Source: Akkermansia muciniphila (lineage in GTDB: Bacteria > Verrucomicrobiota > Verrucomicrobiia > Opitutales > UBA953). From it: a stretch of 60,217 bases of DNA. Made by a program: the position numbers and the translations under genes. The DNA lies in NCBI GenBank assembly GCA_943331445.1, contig CALQLO010000013.1, positions 1 to 60,217 on the forward strand, read 5' to 3'. The notes under the pieces were generated by a model that saw only the letters and a program-made list of their open reading frames with translations, searched no databases and was not told the DNA's origin. Below are positions 8,717 through 18,417 of this stretch, piece after piece. Each line of letters starts with the position of its first letter. Within the stretch, counting starts at the first letter, position 1.

Positions 8717-8837
8717 AAGGGTAAGCCCTCGGGGTAAGGGCTATCCCGAAAATGTCGGGGGGCGGACCGAGGTCAAGCCCCTCAAACAATAAATACGTTG
8801 TAGAAGGTTTACCCCAGCCAAGAACCTGTGGAAAACC

Positions 8838-11800
8838 CTATTTTAGGGAGCGCAACCAGGCCACGAGATCGAGTAACTCTTGCTCGGAGAACATGGCATC
8901 CAGCCCCGAAGGCATCAGACTGGTGGTAAGTTGCGTCGTCGCGGCAATGGCTTCCTGCGGGAGCAGGCGCTTCTGGCCGGAGGCCTCCACGATGGTCACC
9001 CCTTCGGCGGAGCGCCCTTTGATCAACCCCAGCACGCTCGTGCCGTCCGTCATCTGGAAGGAATTAAGATCGTAATCGCGCGCGATGTTGTTGCTCGGGA
9101 AAAGGATGCTCTCGATGAGTTCGCGTTCGCCGCGAATGCCACCGATTTTGGAGAGGTTCGGTCCGACTTCGTTCCCGACATTGCCAATCCGGTGACAAGC
9201 AATGCAGGCGCCCTTCCCGGCCTCAAAGTTGCGCTTACCGTTGGCGGCATCGCCTTTCTTGGCGGCAGCGAGTGCCAGCGCACCCATTCGCTCCTTCTTG
9301 GCATCATTGGCGACCAGCGCCGCATCAAAGGAAGGCTCGAGGATTTCATAAACCTCCCGAGGCAAGAAGCCGAAAGCCTTGCGCACGAGATCCGGGCTGA
9401 AGGTGCCGAGTAACGGCGACTGAGAAAAGGCCGTGGCAATTTTCCTGCCGAGCGCCGCGTTCACGTTTTTATAAACCGATGGCAGCGCGAGAGCCACGAG
9501 TAGCTCGTTCTGCTCCAGCGGCCCGGTCGTGGGCAAGATAGCTAGATACGCATCCCACTGCTCTGCCGACAACTGGGTATTCGCCAGCCGAGTCGCCGCA
9601 TCCATCCGCAGGCCTGGACTCGCGGGATCCACAAGGAGTTCGGTGAGCAACTTAAAGGCTGGTGCACTGAGCGTACTTCCGCTGCTCGACAGCGCCAAGA
9701 GCGCCTTGAGCCGGAGCGTCGATGGCTTCGAAGCGTCCGCAGCCAAGGCATTCAGCTGGGCATCATACCGTCTATCCTTCACGCGGGCGAGCGCATCGAG
9801 CAGGAGCGGTGACGCCCCCTTGACGAGCATGCCCTCGAGGGGCTCAGCCCAAAGCTTGGCCTCCACTTTGCCGGCCTGTCCGGCGATCGCCCGCAAGGCA
9901 GCCTGCCGTACCGTATTCTTAGAATGCGTGAGCATCACGGCAATGACCTTGGCAATGCCAGGCTTGCCAGCGAGCGTCGTGGAGAATTTCTCCAGGGCGG
10001 CGACTTGCGTGTGCGAAGGACTCGCATCCTTCAGCCACGCCTCGAAAACGGGGTCCAGTAATTTATCGGCGGCGGGAGCCTTAATCAGGGCGAGGTAAGC
10101 ATTCCGCGCGAGCCCGAGATTCTCGGAGTCCGTCTTGGTCACAGCGAATTTTAGCACCTCGGCATAGTCGGCCTCCTTGCTCCGGGTCTGTGACACGATG
10201 CGCAACAGGCGAGCCTGGGCCGTCTCATCTTTGACCGCGACGAGGTCGGCAGCCGTGAAGCCAGCGAGCCGTATCCCCGCAGTGAGAATGGCATGCTCCA
10301 ACATCTGATCCGCCTCACGTGGAAGCAGCCCACGGACGGCCTCCGTGACCACCGCAGACTTAGTCTCACGGAAGGTCAGGCCTTCGAGCCCACGGCGGAC
10401 CACGGCCTGGTCAGCGGAGGAGAGTTGGGCCAGCAGCTCGGCGTCGACCTTGGGTTTGGCCATCTCCAAGGGTTTGTGCGCGGCCCGTAAGGCGGCATGC
10501 GTGGCTTTGCCTTCCGCGGTGCGGCGGATACGGTAAATCATCCCGGGGACGTTCACGCCGTTGAGCAAACTGGCCGGGCAGTGTGAATACCAGGTGCCGG
10601 TGTCGAAGACGATTAGGGATCCATCGATGTCCTCCATGACGTCGGTTAGGTGGGCACCCTTGCGATCGACGGTGAAGAATTCGTGCTCTGTCGTCCGGTA
10701 ACCTGCCCCCTCCTTCTGCATCTCATACCTGAAGACTTTCTGGGAATTATACATCGAGACCATGAGCTCGAGATTGGCGGGGTCGGCCGCCCAAGGCTGT
10801 CCTTCAACCGCCAACGGGTTCGCGTTCTTCCAGAAGATGCAACCGCTGGGGACCATGTGTCCGAGTTCGCGCAGGATGGGCATTCGCTCATGCGTACGAG
10901 GAAGGTTCTCAATGATGCGCAGGAAGTCCGGACGCTCGTAGACGCCGCCGATCTGCCATTGCATGAGGGTATCCACGCGGGGGCTGCCGAAATAAAGATT
11001 GGTGGTGCCGATCAACTCGCCAGTCGGCGTGAAGTCGAGACCAGTAGGGTTGTCCGCACAACCGAGCGAGTGCCAGCGGACGTCGGAGCCATCCGGCTTC
11101 ATCGACCAGATACCGCTGTTGAGTCCTTCGTGGACGAGCGTGCCGTCCGGCTGTTTGATATTATGACCCTTGCGACCGTGCGTCCAATAGAGACGGCCGT
11201 CAGGGTGAAGACGCGGGCCGTGGCAATCCGCACTGTTGGCGGTCCACTGGAAACCGCCGATGATCAGCTCGCGTTTATCCGCAACGCCATCGCCATCCGT
11301 GTCTGTAAATTTCCAAACACCCGGCGTATCCGTCACATAGAGACTGCCGTTAAGAAAATAAGCCCCCTTGGGGTAGGCGAGTTTATCCGCGAAGACGGTG
11401 CTGTGCTCGTAGATGCCGTCGCCGTCCCGGTCCTCCAGCAGGAGGATCCGGTTCGGGAGGACAGTTTCGAATTTCTTCGGGCTCCAATTTACGCCAGCTG
11501 AGTCACCTACAAAGAGGCGACCTCGGTCATCGACGCATCCCATGGTGGGATTGGCTACCATTGGAGAGGTGGCGGCGACGACCATTTCAAAACCCCGTGG
11601 GAGCTTATACTTCGGAGCGGCCTGCGCGACCTGCTCAGGGGTAAGATCCATGACGACAGGGCGGGAGGCGTAGGCGGGGATCACCTCGCCATCCCCATGC
11701 GGATGAGCAGCGGGCTTGGCCGCGCCCCACTTCTCCTTAAAAGCTCCGAGCGGAAAGAGTTCGTAGCGGCGCACGAACATCTCCGCGGCTTCGACCTGTA

Positions 11801-12608
11801 GCAGAATACGCCCCTGGCTGGGCTTACACTCGAAGGCTTCATTCACTTTCACGCCGTTCACGAAATACTGAAGCATGTCGCCCTTGGCGATGATTTCAAA
11901 ACGTGTCCATTCGCCATAAGGCGACTCCACGTCGTCCTTACCGCGGAAGCCCTTGACGTCTTTCCAGTTGGCGGCGCGGTGCTGCCAGTTCAGGCGACCG
12001 GTCGTCATCGTGCGGCGGGGAGCGCCGGGCGACCAGATGGTCTGCTTGTTGGCATCAATGCCGGCTTCGGCGCTGATCGAGGAGGTGAGCACAGTTCCGT
12101 CGGCAAGTTTCGGGGAGAGGACGAGAATATCGCCTACGCCGCCTTCAATAATCTGCGCCTCGATGCTCGCCATCCAGCTGCCACCCATGGTGCCCTGGGG
12201 GCCAAAACAATGAACAAGAATGCCATTGTCGCGCGAAGCCTTCTCGCGCTTGCCCCAGGTCTTTTCACCCCACTTGAACTCGATCACGAGATGGTAGTCC
12301 TTGAAGCTGTCGACGGTCGTCATGCCGCCGTAACCATTCCCGCTGACGTGGAACATGCCGTCGGCATCGAACTTGAAGACGTTTTTAGCGTCATCATGAA
12401 TGTCAGCCTTCGGGTTAATATGATACTCCATCTTTCCTTGGCGGATAAGATCGAGGAGGTTGACTTTCTGGGTGACTGCCTGCGCGACCGGTTCGGGCGG
12501 TAGGACAATCTTAGCAACCGGCTCTTTGTCCGCGGCCGCCAATCCGGCAAAGGATAGCAACGCTGACGCCAAGACGGCGAGGGTTTGGGGTTTCATGGGG
12601 AAAGACAT
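8838..12608 (-). CDS. Secreted DUF1080 / PVC-type propeller / HEAT / cytochrome c fusion protein
   Basis: 1256 residues. A Sec signal begins at MKPQTLAVLASALLSFAGLAAA (the ATG at 12596 gives the more typical signal; 12608 is the longest start). Residues about 45-285 are a DUF1080 (3-keto-disaccharide hydrolase-like) jelly roll. About 330-690 is the PVC-type dehydrogenase-like beta-propeller with LPRGFEMVVAA and repeated DRDGDGIYE/DTDGDGVADK metal-like loops. About 720-1090 is a helical HEAT-like region. The C-terminus is the Pirellula/Verrucomicrobium-type heme domain with CIACH (C1135, C1138, H1139). The architecture suggests periplasmic oxidation or binding of sugars with electron transfer through heme. 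The substrate is unknown, and it appears monocistronic. Confidence 0.88.
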   Translation of the reverse strand: MSFPMKPQTLAVLASALLSFAGLAAADKEPVAKIVLPPEPVAQAVTQKVNLLDLIRQGKMEYHINPKADIHDDAKNVFKFDADGMFHVSGNGYGGMTTVDSFKDYHLVIEFKWGEKTWGKREKASRDNGILVHCFGPQGTMGGSWMASIEAQIIEGGVGDILVLSPKLADGTVLTSSISAEAGIDANKQTIWSPGAPRRTMTTGRLNWQHRAANWKDVKGFRGKDDVESPYGEWTRFEIIAKGDMLQYFVNGVKVNEAFECKPSQGRILLQVEAAEMFVRRYELFPLGAFKEKWGAAKPAAHPHGDGEVIPAYASRPVVMDLTPEQVAQAAPKYKLPRGFEMVVAATSPMVANPTMGCVDDRGRLFVGDSAGVNWSPKKFETVLPNRILLLEDRDGDGIYEHSTVFADKLAYPKGAYFLNGSLYVTDTPGVWKFTDTDGDGVADKRELIIGGFQWTANSADCHGPRLHPDGRLYWTHGRKGHNIKQPDGTLVHEGLNSGIWSMKPDGSDVRWHSLGCADNPTGLDFTPTGELIGTTNLYFGSPRVDTLMQWQIGGVYERPDFLRIIENLPRTHERMPILRELGHMVPSGCIFWKNANPLAVEGQPWAADPANLELMVSMYNSQKVFRYEMQKEGAGYRTTEHEFFTVDRKGAHLTDVMEDIDGSLIVFDTGTWYSHCPASLLNGVNVPGMIYRIRRTAEGKATHAALRAAHKPLEMAKPKVDAELLAQLSSADQAVVRRGLEGLTFRETKSAVVTEAVRGLLPREADQMLEHAILTAGIRLAGFTAADLVAVKDETAQARLLRIVSQTRSKEADYAEVLKFAVTKTDSENLGLARNAYLALIKAPAADKLLDPVFEAWLKDASPSHTQVAALEKFSTTLAGKPGIAKVIAVMLTHSKNTVRQAALRAIAGQAGKVEAKLWAEPLEGMLVKGASPLLLDALARVKDRRYDAQLNALAADASKPSTLRLKALLALSSSGSTLSAPAFKLLTELLVDPASPGLRMDAATRLANTQLSAEQWDAYLAILPTTGPLEQNELLVALALPSVYKNVNAALGRKIATAFSQSPLLGTFSPDLVRKAFGFLPREVYEILEPSFDAALVANDAKKERMGALALAAAKKGDAANGKRNFEAGKGACIACHRIGNVGNEVGPNLSKIGGIRGERELIESILFPSNNIARDYDLNSFQMTDGTSVLGLIKGRSAEGVTIVEASGQKRLLPQEAIAATTQLTTSLMPSGLDAMFSEQELLDLVAWLRSLK

Positions 12609-12738
12609 GGACTGAGAAGTGGCGGCTATGTTCCCAACCGCCGTCGCTACTTCAACACATTCACATCTATTGAGCGGAATATGTCATTATCGGAGCGGAA
12701 AAGGACCAAGAGGTAACTGGGGCTATGTTATCTTGGTC

Positions 12739-12785
12739 GGGCTGACCACCCTTGGTCAGCCGCGGTTGAGCGAGGTCGCTCAACC
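12739..12785. repeat. Two adjacent perfect hairpins, palindromic element copy B
   Basis: First hairpin: GGCTGACCA/TGGTCAGCC, 9 bp, 12740-12761. Second hairpin: GGTTGAGCGA/TCGCTCAACC, 10 bp with a GG loop, 12764-12785. The first is the same sequence as the 6114-6134 hairpin apart from one inserted C. It lies in the 235-bp gap between the DUF1080-fusion gene and the serine hydrolase; apart from these hairpins I see nothing in that gap. There is no T-run, so it is not an ordinary terminator. Confidence 0.6.
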
Positions 12786-12843
12786 CTGCCTGAGCCAGCT
12801 AACCGCTAACAGCCCGCCGCCATCACCCACCCGGCGCTCCCTC

Positions 12844-13959
12844 TTACTTGCCGCTAAATTCTTTGAGGGCCCACTTCCTGTACTCACCCTGAGCCTGACC
12901 GCCCTTACCGGGGAAGCCTTGGTGCTGGACCATCCAGACAATTACCAAGCCGTCTTTGGTCCGAACTTCCATATTCGTCGCCTGAGCACCGCCGTGACCG
13001 AAGGAATCCGGACCGACGGAGAGGCCGAGCCCATAACTGTCCTTAAGCTCCTTCGGGGTCTGCCGAGTAGAAAGTTCCTTCAGTGCCGCTGCCGTCAGGT
13101 AACGACGTCCGTCGAGTTCGCCCCCATTGAGCAACATTCGGCAGAAAGTTGAGACATCCTTCGCGGTGGAGAACAGGCCACCCGCCGGCATCGGGAAACG
13201 CGTCACGTGATCGGTTAAGTCGGCCTTCATTTGGCCTAGGCCACCCAAGGTGAGTTTCTGCTTCGAGGCATCCGGCTTATAGGTCTTAGCTAAGCGCGAG
13301 ACCTGCTCGGCGTTAGGCCAGAAGGTCGTGTCCTTCATACCCAGAGGCCCAAACAGACGCTTATCCATAAAGTCTTCGTAGGCCTGCCCACTCACGACCT
13401 CGAGCACGCGGGCCGCGGTATTAATACCGGCGTTCGAATACTGGTATTTCGTGCCAGGCTGCGTGACGAGCGGTGCCTGGGCATAAGATTTTACCGCCTC
13501 AGCGAGGGGCAAGCCATCCAGTGTGGGCTTTTCAACGGCCGAAGCGAAAGGCAAACCACTCACGTGGGATAACAAATCGCGGATGGTGATGGAGCGATTG
13601 CGTTCGACGGGAGCATCCTTCCCCGTGCCGACTTTCTGATTCTTGAACTCCGGAAGGTATTTCTCGACCGGATCATTCAGGGAAAGTTTACCTTCATCGA
13701 CGAGCATCATGACCGCAGCGGCGGTGATACCCTTCGATTGAGAGGCGATCCAGAAGAGCGTATTCTCCTGCATCGGCTTCTTCGCATTGATATCCGCAAA
13801 TCCGGCCGTGGTGATATTCAGTACCTTATCCTTGTTGGCCACGAGTGCCACCGCCCCAGCCAATTCCTCCTTCTGCACGAACGCATCAAGGACGGACTCG
13901 GCAAAACTGACGATGGGCGAGCACGCCAAAGCGGCGAGCAACAGGATGCGGGGGATCAT
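12844..13959 (-). CDS. Secreted serine hydrolase, class C beta-lactamase family
   Basis: 371 residues with a Sec signal (ILLLAALACSPIVSFA). Catalytic motifs: SQSK at S73-K76 (SxxK), YSN at 174-176, and HGG at 322-324 in the place of KTG. This is the esterase, DD-peptidase and beta-lactamase-like family (PF00144). HGG instead of KTG is frequent in esterase-type members, so true beta-lactamase activity is not implied. It lies 43 nt downstream of the DUF1552 gene on the same strand and may be the last gene of the GntR-DUF1592-DUF1552 set, perhaps removing ester groups from an external substrate (inference). Confidence 0.88.
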   Translation of the reverse strand: MIPRILLLAALACSPIVSFAESVLDAFVQKEELAGAVALVANKDKVLNITTAGFADINAKKPMQENTLFWIASQSKGITAAAVMMLVDEGKLSLNDPVEKYLPEFKNQKVGTGKDAPVERNRSITIRDLLSHVSGLPFASAVEKPTLDGLPLAEAVKSYAQAPLVTQPGTKYQYSNAGINTAARVLEVVSGQAYEDFMDKRLFGPLGMKDTTFWPNAEQVSRLAKTYKPDASKQKLTLGGLGQMKADLTDHVTRFPMPAGGLFSTAKDVSTFCRMLLNGGELDGRRYLTAAALKELSTRQTPKELKDSYGLGLSVGPDSFGHGGAQATNMEVRTKDGLVIVWMVQHQGFPGKGGQAQGEYRKWALKEFSGK

Positions 13960-14002
13960 GCCCCTAAAACACCATTCACCGGACCCGGTTGCGATAAAAA
14001 AC

Positions 14003-15334
14003 TCAAACCTCCTCGAGCATCTTCTTGGCGTCGCCGAAGGCCTTCGGGCGGACTTCCATCTTATCCATCATGGACATGAAAAGCCGGCAGAGCTGCCGCT
14101 CAGGCTTATCCTTATAATCCAAGACGCGCCCACCTTTGATCCGCCCGCCGGCACCGCCCAGCATCACCACGGGGAGCTGGTCGTTATCGTGCTTCGCCCC
14201 AGCCATCATACTCGAGCAATGCATGATCATCGAGTTATCGAGGAGCGTCCGCGGGCCTTCTTGAATGGAATCCATCTTCCGAGCCAGGTAGGCGACCTGC
14301 TCCATAAAGAATTGGTTGATCTTCAGCCAATCCTTGCCGTCGGAGTGCGACAAGAGGTGGTGAATCATGTAATCGATACCATTACCGGGCTGCTGCACGG
14401 AAGTGATGTTCGGGAAACGCATCGCGCTGTGATCGTTATTCAACTTGAGCGTGGAGACGCGCGTGGTGTCCGTCTGGAAGCCGAGGACCATAATGTCGCA
14501 CATGAGCCGCATATGCTCCGCGATGTCCTGCGGAATCCCGTCAGCCGGACGCTTCATATTCGGCTTATCGAGCGTCGGGCGCCAGCCCTGTAATTCCCCG
14601 CGCTTACCGGCTGATTCGATCCGTTTCTCAACGTCGCGTACCGAATCCAGATACTCATCAAGTTTCTGCTTATCCGTCTGACTCACTTTGCGGCGTAAGT
14701 CACTGGCCTCGCCGAGGACGGCATCCAACACGCTGCGATCACCTGGGGTGATGTCGTCCTTGAAGAGACGGTCAAAAGCGAGCGCGGGATAGATTTCCAA
14801 CGGGGTCGGGGCGGTCGGCGAACTCCAAGAGATGTGCGAACTGTACAACATCGAGTAGTTCTTGTGCACCCCCGGGAAAGAGCGCTCGCACGCCAGCACC
14901 AAGCTGGGAACCTTGGTGGAGCGCCCGTACGTCTGGGCCACCATCTGATCGAAACTCGTGCCGGAGCGGATCTCGCCGCCCGCAGTGATGGGGGCGCCAG
15001 AAAGTAGATTACCTGTCTGCGAACTGTGGATATTCCCTTTGCGGGCTTCCTCGTGATAAAGACCGCGGACAAAAAGCATCTTCGATCGAAAATCCTTCAA
15101 CGGCGCGAGCACCTGGCCGAGCTCCATGTCCTTGCCCTCCCCTTTCGCCCACCATTCCTTGGAGTGGAAGCCGTTACCGGAAAATAGCACCGCCACGCGC
15201 ACCGGAGCTTCGCTCGCCGGGCGACCCTTCTTAGGCTCGTCGCCCCAGACATTCGCAGACTCCAGCCACGGCAACGCCATCGTGACGCCCATGCCGCGAA
15301 GAAAGGTTCGGCGGCTTAATTGGTATTTATTCAT
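14003..15334 (-). CDS. DUF1552 domain protein, Tat-exported
   Basis: 443 residues. The N-terminus LSRRTFLRGMGVTMALPWLE is a twin-arginine signal (SRRTFL), so the protein is folded before export. The rest fits DUF1552, a secreted family abundant in Planctomycetes and Verrucomicrobia and almost always encoded beside a DUF1592-type cytochrome. It has alkaline-phosphatase-superfamily-like traits, for example SNMIMHCSSMM-like and HDNDQLPVVMLG stretches. The biochemical function is unknown. It starts 8 nt after the DUF1592 gene, so the two are surely cotranscribed. The leader is pyrimidine-rich (CTGAACCCCCTT), with no Shine-Dalgarno sequence. Confidence 0.88.
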   Translation of the reverse strand: MNKYQLSRRTFLRGMGVTMALPWLESANVWGDEPKKGRPASEAPVRVAVLFSGNGFHSKEWWAKGEGKDMELGQVLAPLKDFRSKMLFVRGLYHEEARKGNIHSSQTGNLLSGAPITAGGEIRSGTSFDQMVAQTYGRSTKVPSLVLACERSFPGVHKNYSMLYSSHISWSSPTAPTPLEIYPALAFDRLFKDDITPGDRSVLDAVLGEASDLRRKVSQTDKQKLDEYLDSVRDVEKRIESAGKRGELQGWRPTLDKPNMKRPADGIPQDIAEHMRLMCDIMVLGFQTDTTRVSTLKLNNDHSAMRFPNITSVQQPGNGIDYMIHHLLSHSDGKDWLKINQFFMEQVAYLARKMDSIQEGPRTLLDNSMIMHCSSMMAGAKHDNDQLPVVMLGGAGGRIKGGRVLDYKDKPERQLCRLFMSMMDKMEVRPKAFGDAKKMLEEV

Positions 15335-15342
15335 AAGGGGGT

Positions 15343-18300
15343 TCAGGGGTTGAGTTTAAAATCACGTCCGCGCACTTCACGGAACTGCGGGCTGAGCACG
15401 ATGAGTTCGAGCCCCCCGCCGACCTGACCTTCACCCGTTTTAATCCGATGCACCATGGCGTCAACCAACGGCTTATCGGAAAGCTGGACGGCACGACCCA
15501 AAGCGTAGCCGAGTAGCTTGCGACTGAACTGGCGCAGAAAATCATCCTGTCTTTGCTGTAGAAGGTAATCCCGCAGGCCGCTCAGACCATCGACAGCAAC
15601 CCCGCCTGGCAGGATGGCGTGCGTATCGATGGCTAACCCGGCTGCATCCTGAGAGCGGGCGCGGCCAATGGCGTCAAAGCCTTCCAAGGCGAAGCCAAAT
15701 GGGTCGATGCGTTCGTGACACCGGGCGCAGACTGGGTCGTTGCTGTGCTTGGCAATCAGCTGTCGCTCGGTGAGCCCTTGCGGGGCGGTCTCCGGAAGGA
15801 GGGGGACGCCTTTGGGCGGACGTGGTAGTTTATCGCCGAGCAAGACTTCGCTGAGCCAGTTGCCTCGCAGGATGGGGCTGGTGCGCGAAGCGCCGCTCTG
15901 CTTGGCGAGCGTGGCCGCAAAGGCCAGGACGCCCCCGCGCCCCTGGGCACGCGCCCCATCGAAGCGTTGCCACTCTTCGGAAGTAATTTTGAGCCCGTAA
16001 TGACGAGCCAGCGGTCCGTTCACGAACACGTGGTCGGCGTCAATCAATGAAAGCACCCGCCGATCCTGCTGGAAGAGGTCCGTGAAGAAACGCTCGGCCT
16101 CCTCCTGCATGGCGCCGCGCACCGATACGAACGTCGGGAAGTGTCGCTCGCTCTTCTCGTCCAGCGTCGCGACATCGCGGATATGCAGCCACTGGCAGCC
16201 GAACTCGCGGGCCAGCCGTGAGACCTTGTCGTCCTTGATCATCCGGCGCAGCTGCATCGTCAGCACGGCCGGCTCATGCAGTTTACCCTCAGTGGCGAGT
16301 GCGCGTAGTTCGGCATCCGGAGCGGACGACCAAAGGAAAAAACTGAGTCGGGTAGCCAGCTCCCAGTCATTGACCGGAGCGGCCTTCTCCCCAACCGCGG
16401 CGCTCTCGCCCCGGTAAAGGAAAGCGGAGGAGACCAGCACCCGCGAGATCAGCATGCGGAGGGCGGCATCGTGCGAAAGCTCTTGCTTACGGAGGTCTTG
16501 GTAGAGGCCACGCAGTTGCTGGGCTTCGCTGGCCTTGAGCGGGCGACGCCAAGCATCGGCGGCCAGACGCACTAAGGCTTCAACCTGGGCAGGCTCGGCA
16601 GCGAGCAACTGACGTCGGAACTCCGCGGCATGTCGCAGGGTCGGCTCCCGTAACGGCTCAAAGGCCTTGGGGTTGGCGTCCTGGGTCGCGAATTGGTAGA
16701 GTGACTCAAAGGCCTCGACCTGGAGGAGCGCGTCTTGACTGATGAAATGGAGCTCCGACCACAGTCGGTCCAACTCGGCGATCGCTGCATCGTCCAACAT
16801 CAGGCGACGCAAAACCTCGTCCTCGCGATAGAATAACGTGAGCGTAACAACCTCATCCACCGGAACAATCCTGGCATAGCACAGAGCCGACGGGAAAATC
16901 GCCCGAAACTCTTCGGCCGAGCGGTAGAGTTCTTTTTGCGCCAGGCCATCCTTAGTGACGAGAATCGGGGCATTGAAACCCATGGCACCCTCTCCATCGC
17001 TCCACAGGCCGCCCTTGTTCCGGTTCACCGGCGCACCGGTGGCAACCAAGGCACCCGTTAGACCGGGCGATGCTCCGAGCACGCGAACCTGCACGCGATC
17101 GGACGGCGATGCCGTCGATGCCAGACGACAACTTACCATAAAAGCCGCTTCCTTCGGCAGACCAGAGGGCAAGCTTACCGCGAGGGTGGCCATCGATCCC
17201 GCTGACTCGGCCGCGGGCAAGGCAATCACGACATCGGGCTTACCCTTCACCACCACGCGTGGGTTCTCCCAAATCACCGGAATGGGCGTCGCCCTTGCGG
17301 GCAGAGTACTTGCGGTCAAATAGAGCCGGGGCTCTGCACCGCTAGGCACAGTGACGCGAAACTCCTCGCTCGTCACCACTGGGTCTACGGGGAGTTGCCA
17401 ACTTTTAGGTCCATTGAGCTTCCCAATGTGCCCCACGGCACCGAAGCGCCAAAGCGAACCCTGCCATGCGGTGATCGTGGCGACCAAGCTGGGTACATCG
17501 GCCGGGCCAGCCTTGCGCCAGGGTGCGCGGACCTGCTCGAGGAAAAGCGAGGGCGACTCTTCGTTCAGCACTTCCCAGAGCTTCGCGAGATACTTCGCAT
17601 TCAGTCCCAACTCTTGGGCGACCTGTGCCACGGTGCGTTGCTTAGTTCGTAATGCTTCGCGGTGCGTAATCGTCGCAAGTAGATACTTATCCAGAGGCAG
17701 GCGACCATCGCCGGACACCGCGACCGCAATACCCTGCACGCGCAAAGTGGTGGCGGGACCGGCTGAACTATACCGAGCGTAGAAGGCCTTGATGGCCGCG
17801 ATTTTTTCGTTGGTCCAATCGCGCTTGGCCGTCTTCTCCGAGAAGCTGATGCCGTCTGGAAGCAACACGGCGTGTTGGGAAATCTCTTTCGCTGCGTCGA
17901 GGTATTTGGCAAGCAGCCCTGGTGACATCACCAAAGCGGCACCGACATTCGTGAAGCCTTCGCCGGCTGAGCCATCCACTGGGAATTCCCGGGCGGGGTC
18001 GAGCGTGGCCACACCCGTTAAATCACGCACCGCATAGGTATATTCAGAATTAGCCAGGCGGCGGAGCACGACTGGGCCGGGGTCGCCGGCGCTAGCGAGG
18101 GCGATCTCATCGAGCGTCGCGCGCGTCCAACCCAGTAGCGCCTGCCTGGAGGCCGCCGCAAGTGGCTTCTCCTTCTTCGGCGGCATCTCACCGCTGGCAA
18201 CCTGCTCGAGCACAGACTCCCACACCTTCGGGGCGCGACGGATGTCTGCAACCGTCGCAAAACGCTCCAAGTCTAGGTCACCCTTTTGCTTCTTGGTCGA

Positions 18301-18417
18301 ATGGCAATTAAGGCACGACTCCTTCAATGCCGGTAAAACCTTGTCCGTATAATCATCGGCGCGCGCGCCAGCGATTATCGCACCCCAAGCCAGACCATAA
18401 AGGACGACTGATCTCAT
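15343..18417 (-). CDS. DUF1592-type secreted multi-domain cytochrome
   Basis: About 1024 residues from the ATG at 18417. That start is chosen because it opens a clean signal peptide (MRSVVLYGLAWGAIIAGARA) and overlaps the upstream GntR stop as ATGA. A first heme motif CLNCH follows the signal (Planctomycete cytochrome type), and a second CxxCH, CARCH, lies near the C-terminus within DPVCARCHERIDPFGFALEG, typical of DUF1588. In between are the DUF1587, DUF1592 and DUF1595-type regions, ending with a DUF1585-like tail. It probably acts in the periplasm as an electron-transfer partner of the DUF1552 protein. The substrate is unknown. A frame extending 14 codons upstream would run into the regulator gene and is rejected. 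Confidence 0.9.
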   Translation of the reverse strand: MRSVVLYGLAWGAIIAGARADDYTDKVLPALKESCLNCHSTKKQKGDLDLERFATVADIRRAPKVWESVLEQVASGEMPPKKEKPLAAASRQALLGWTRATLDEIALASAGDPGPVVLRRLANSEYTYAVRDLTGVATLDPAREFPVDGSAGEGFTNVGAALVMSPGLLAKYLDAAKEISQHAVLLPDGISFSEKTAKRDWTNEKIAAIKAFYARYSSAGPATTLRVQGIAVAVSGDGRLPLDKYLLATITHREALRTKQRTVAQVAQELGLNAKYLAKLWEVLNEESPSLFLEQVRAPWRKAGPADVPSLVATITAWQGSLWRFGAVGHIGKLNGPKSWQLPVDPVVTSEEFRVTVPSGAEPRLYLTASTLPARATPIPVIWENPRVVVKGKPDVVIALPAAESAGSMATLAVSLPSGLPKEAAFMVSCRLASTASPSDRVQVRVLGASPGLTGALVATGAPVNRNKGGLWSDGEGAMGFNAPILVTKDGLAQKELYRSAEEFRAIFPSALCYARIVPVDEVVTLTLFYREDEVLRRLMLDDAAIAELDRLWSELHFISQDALLQVEAFESLYQFATQDANPKAFEPLREPTLRHAAEFRRQLLAAEPAQVEALVRLAADAWRRPLKASEAQQLRGLYQDLRKQELSHDAALRMLISRVLVSSAFLYRGESAAVGEKAAPVNDWELATRLSFFLWSSAPDAELRALATEGKLHEPAVLTMQLRRMIKDDKVSRLAREFGCQWLHIRDVATLDEKSERHFPTFVSVRGAMQEEAERFFTDLFQQDRRVLSLIDADHVFVNGPLARHYGLKITSEEWQRFDGARAQGRGGVLAFAATLAKQSGASRTSPILRGNWLSEVLLGDKLPRPPKGVPLLPETAPQGLTERQLIAKHSNDPVCARCHERIDPFGFALEGFDAIGRARSQDAAGLAIDTHAILPGGVAVDGLSGLRDYLLQQRQDDFLRQFSRKLLGYALGRAVQLSDKPLVDAMVHRIKTGEGQVGGGLELIVLSPQFREVRGRDFKLNP

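Noticed and set aside
8717-8837. Small hairpins (AGCCCT/AGGGCT and CCCGA/TCGGG) before the halogenase gene
   Set aside because: Short, GC-rich and without T-run or known riboswitch features; too weak to list as a regulatory element.
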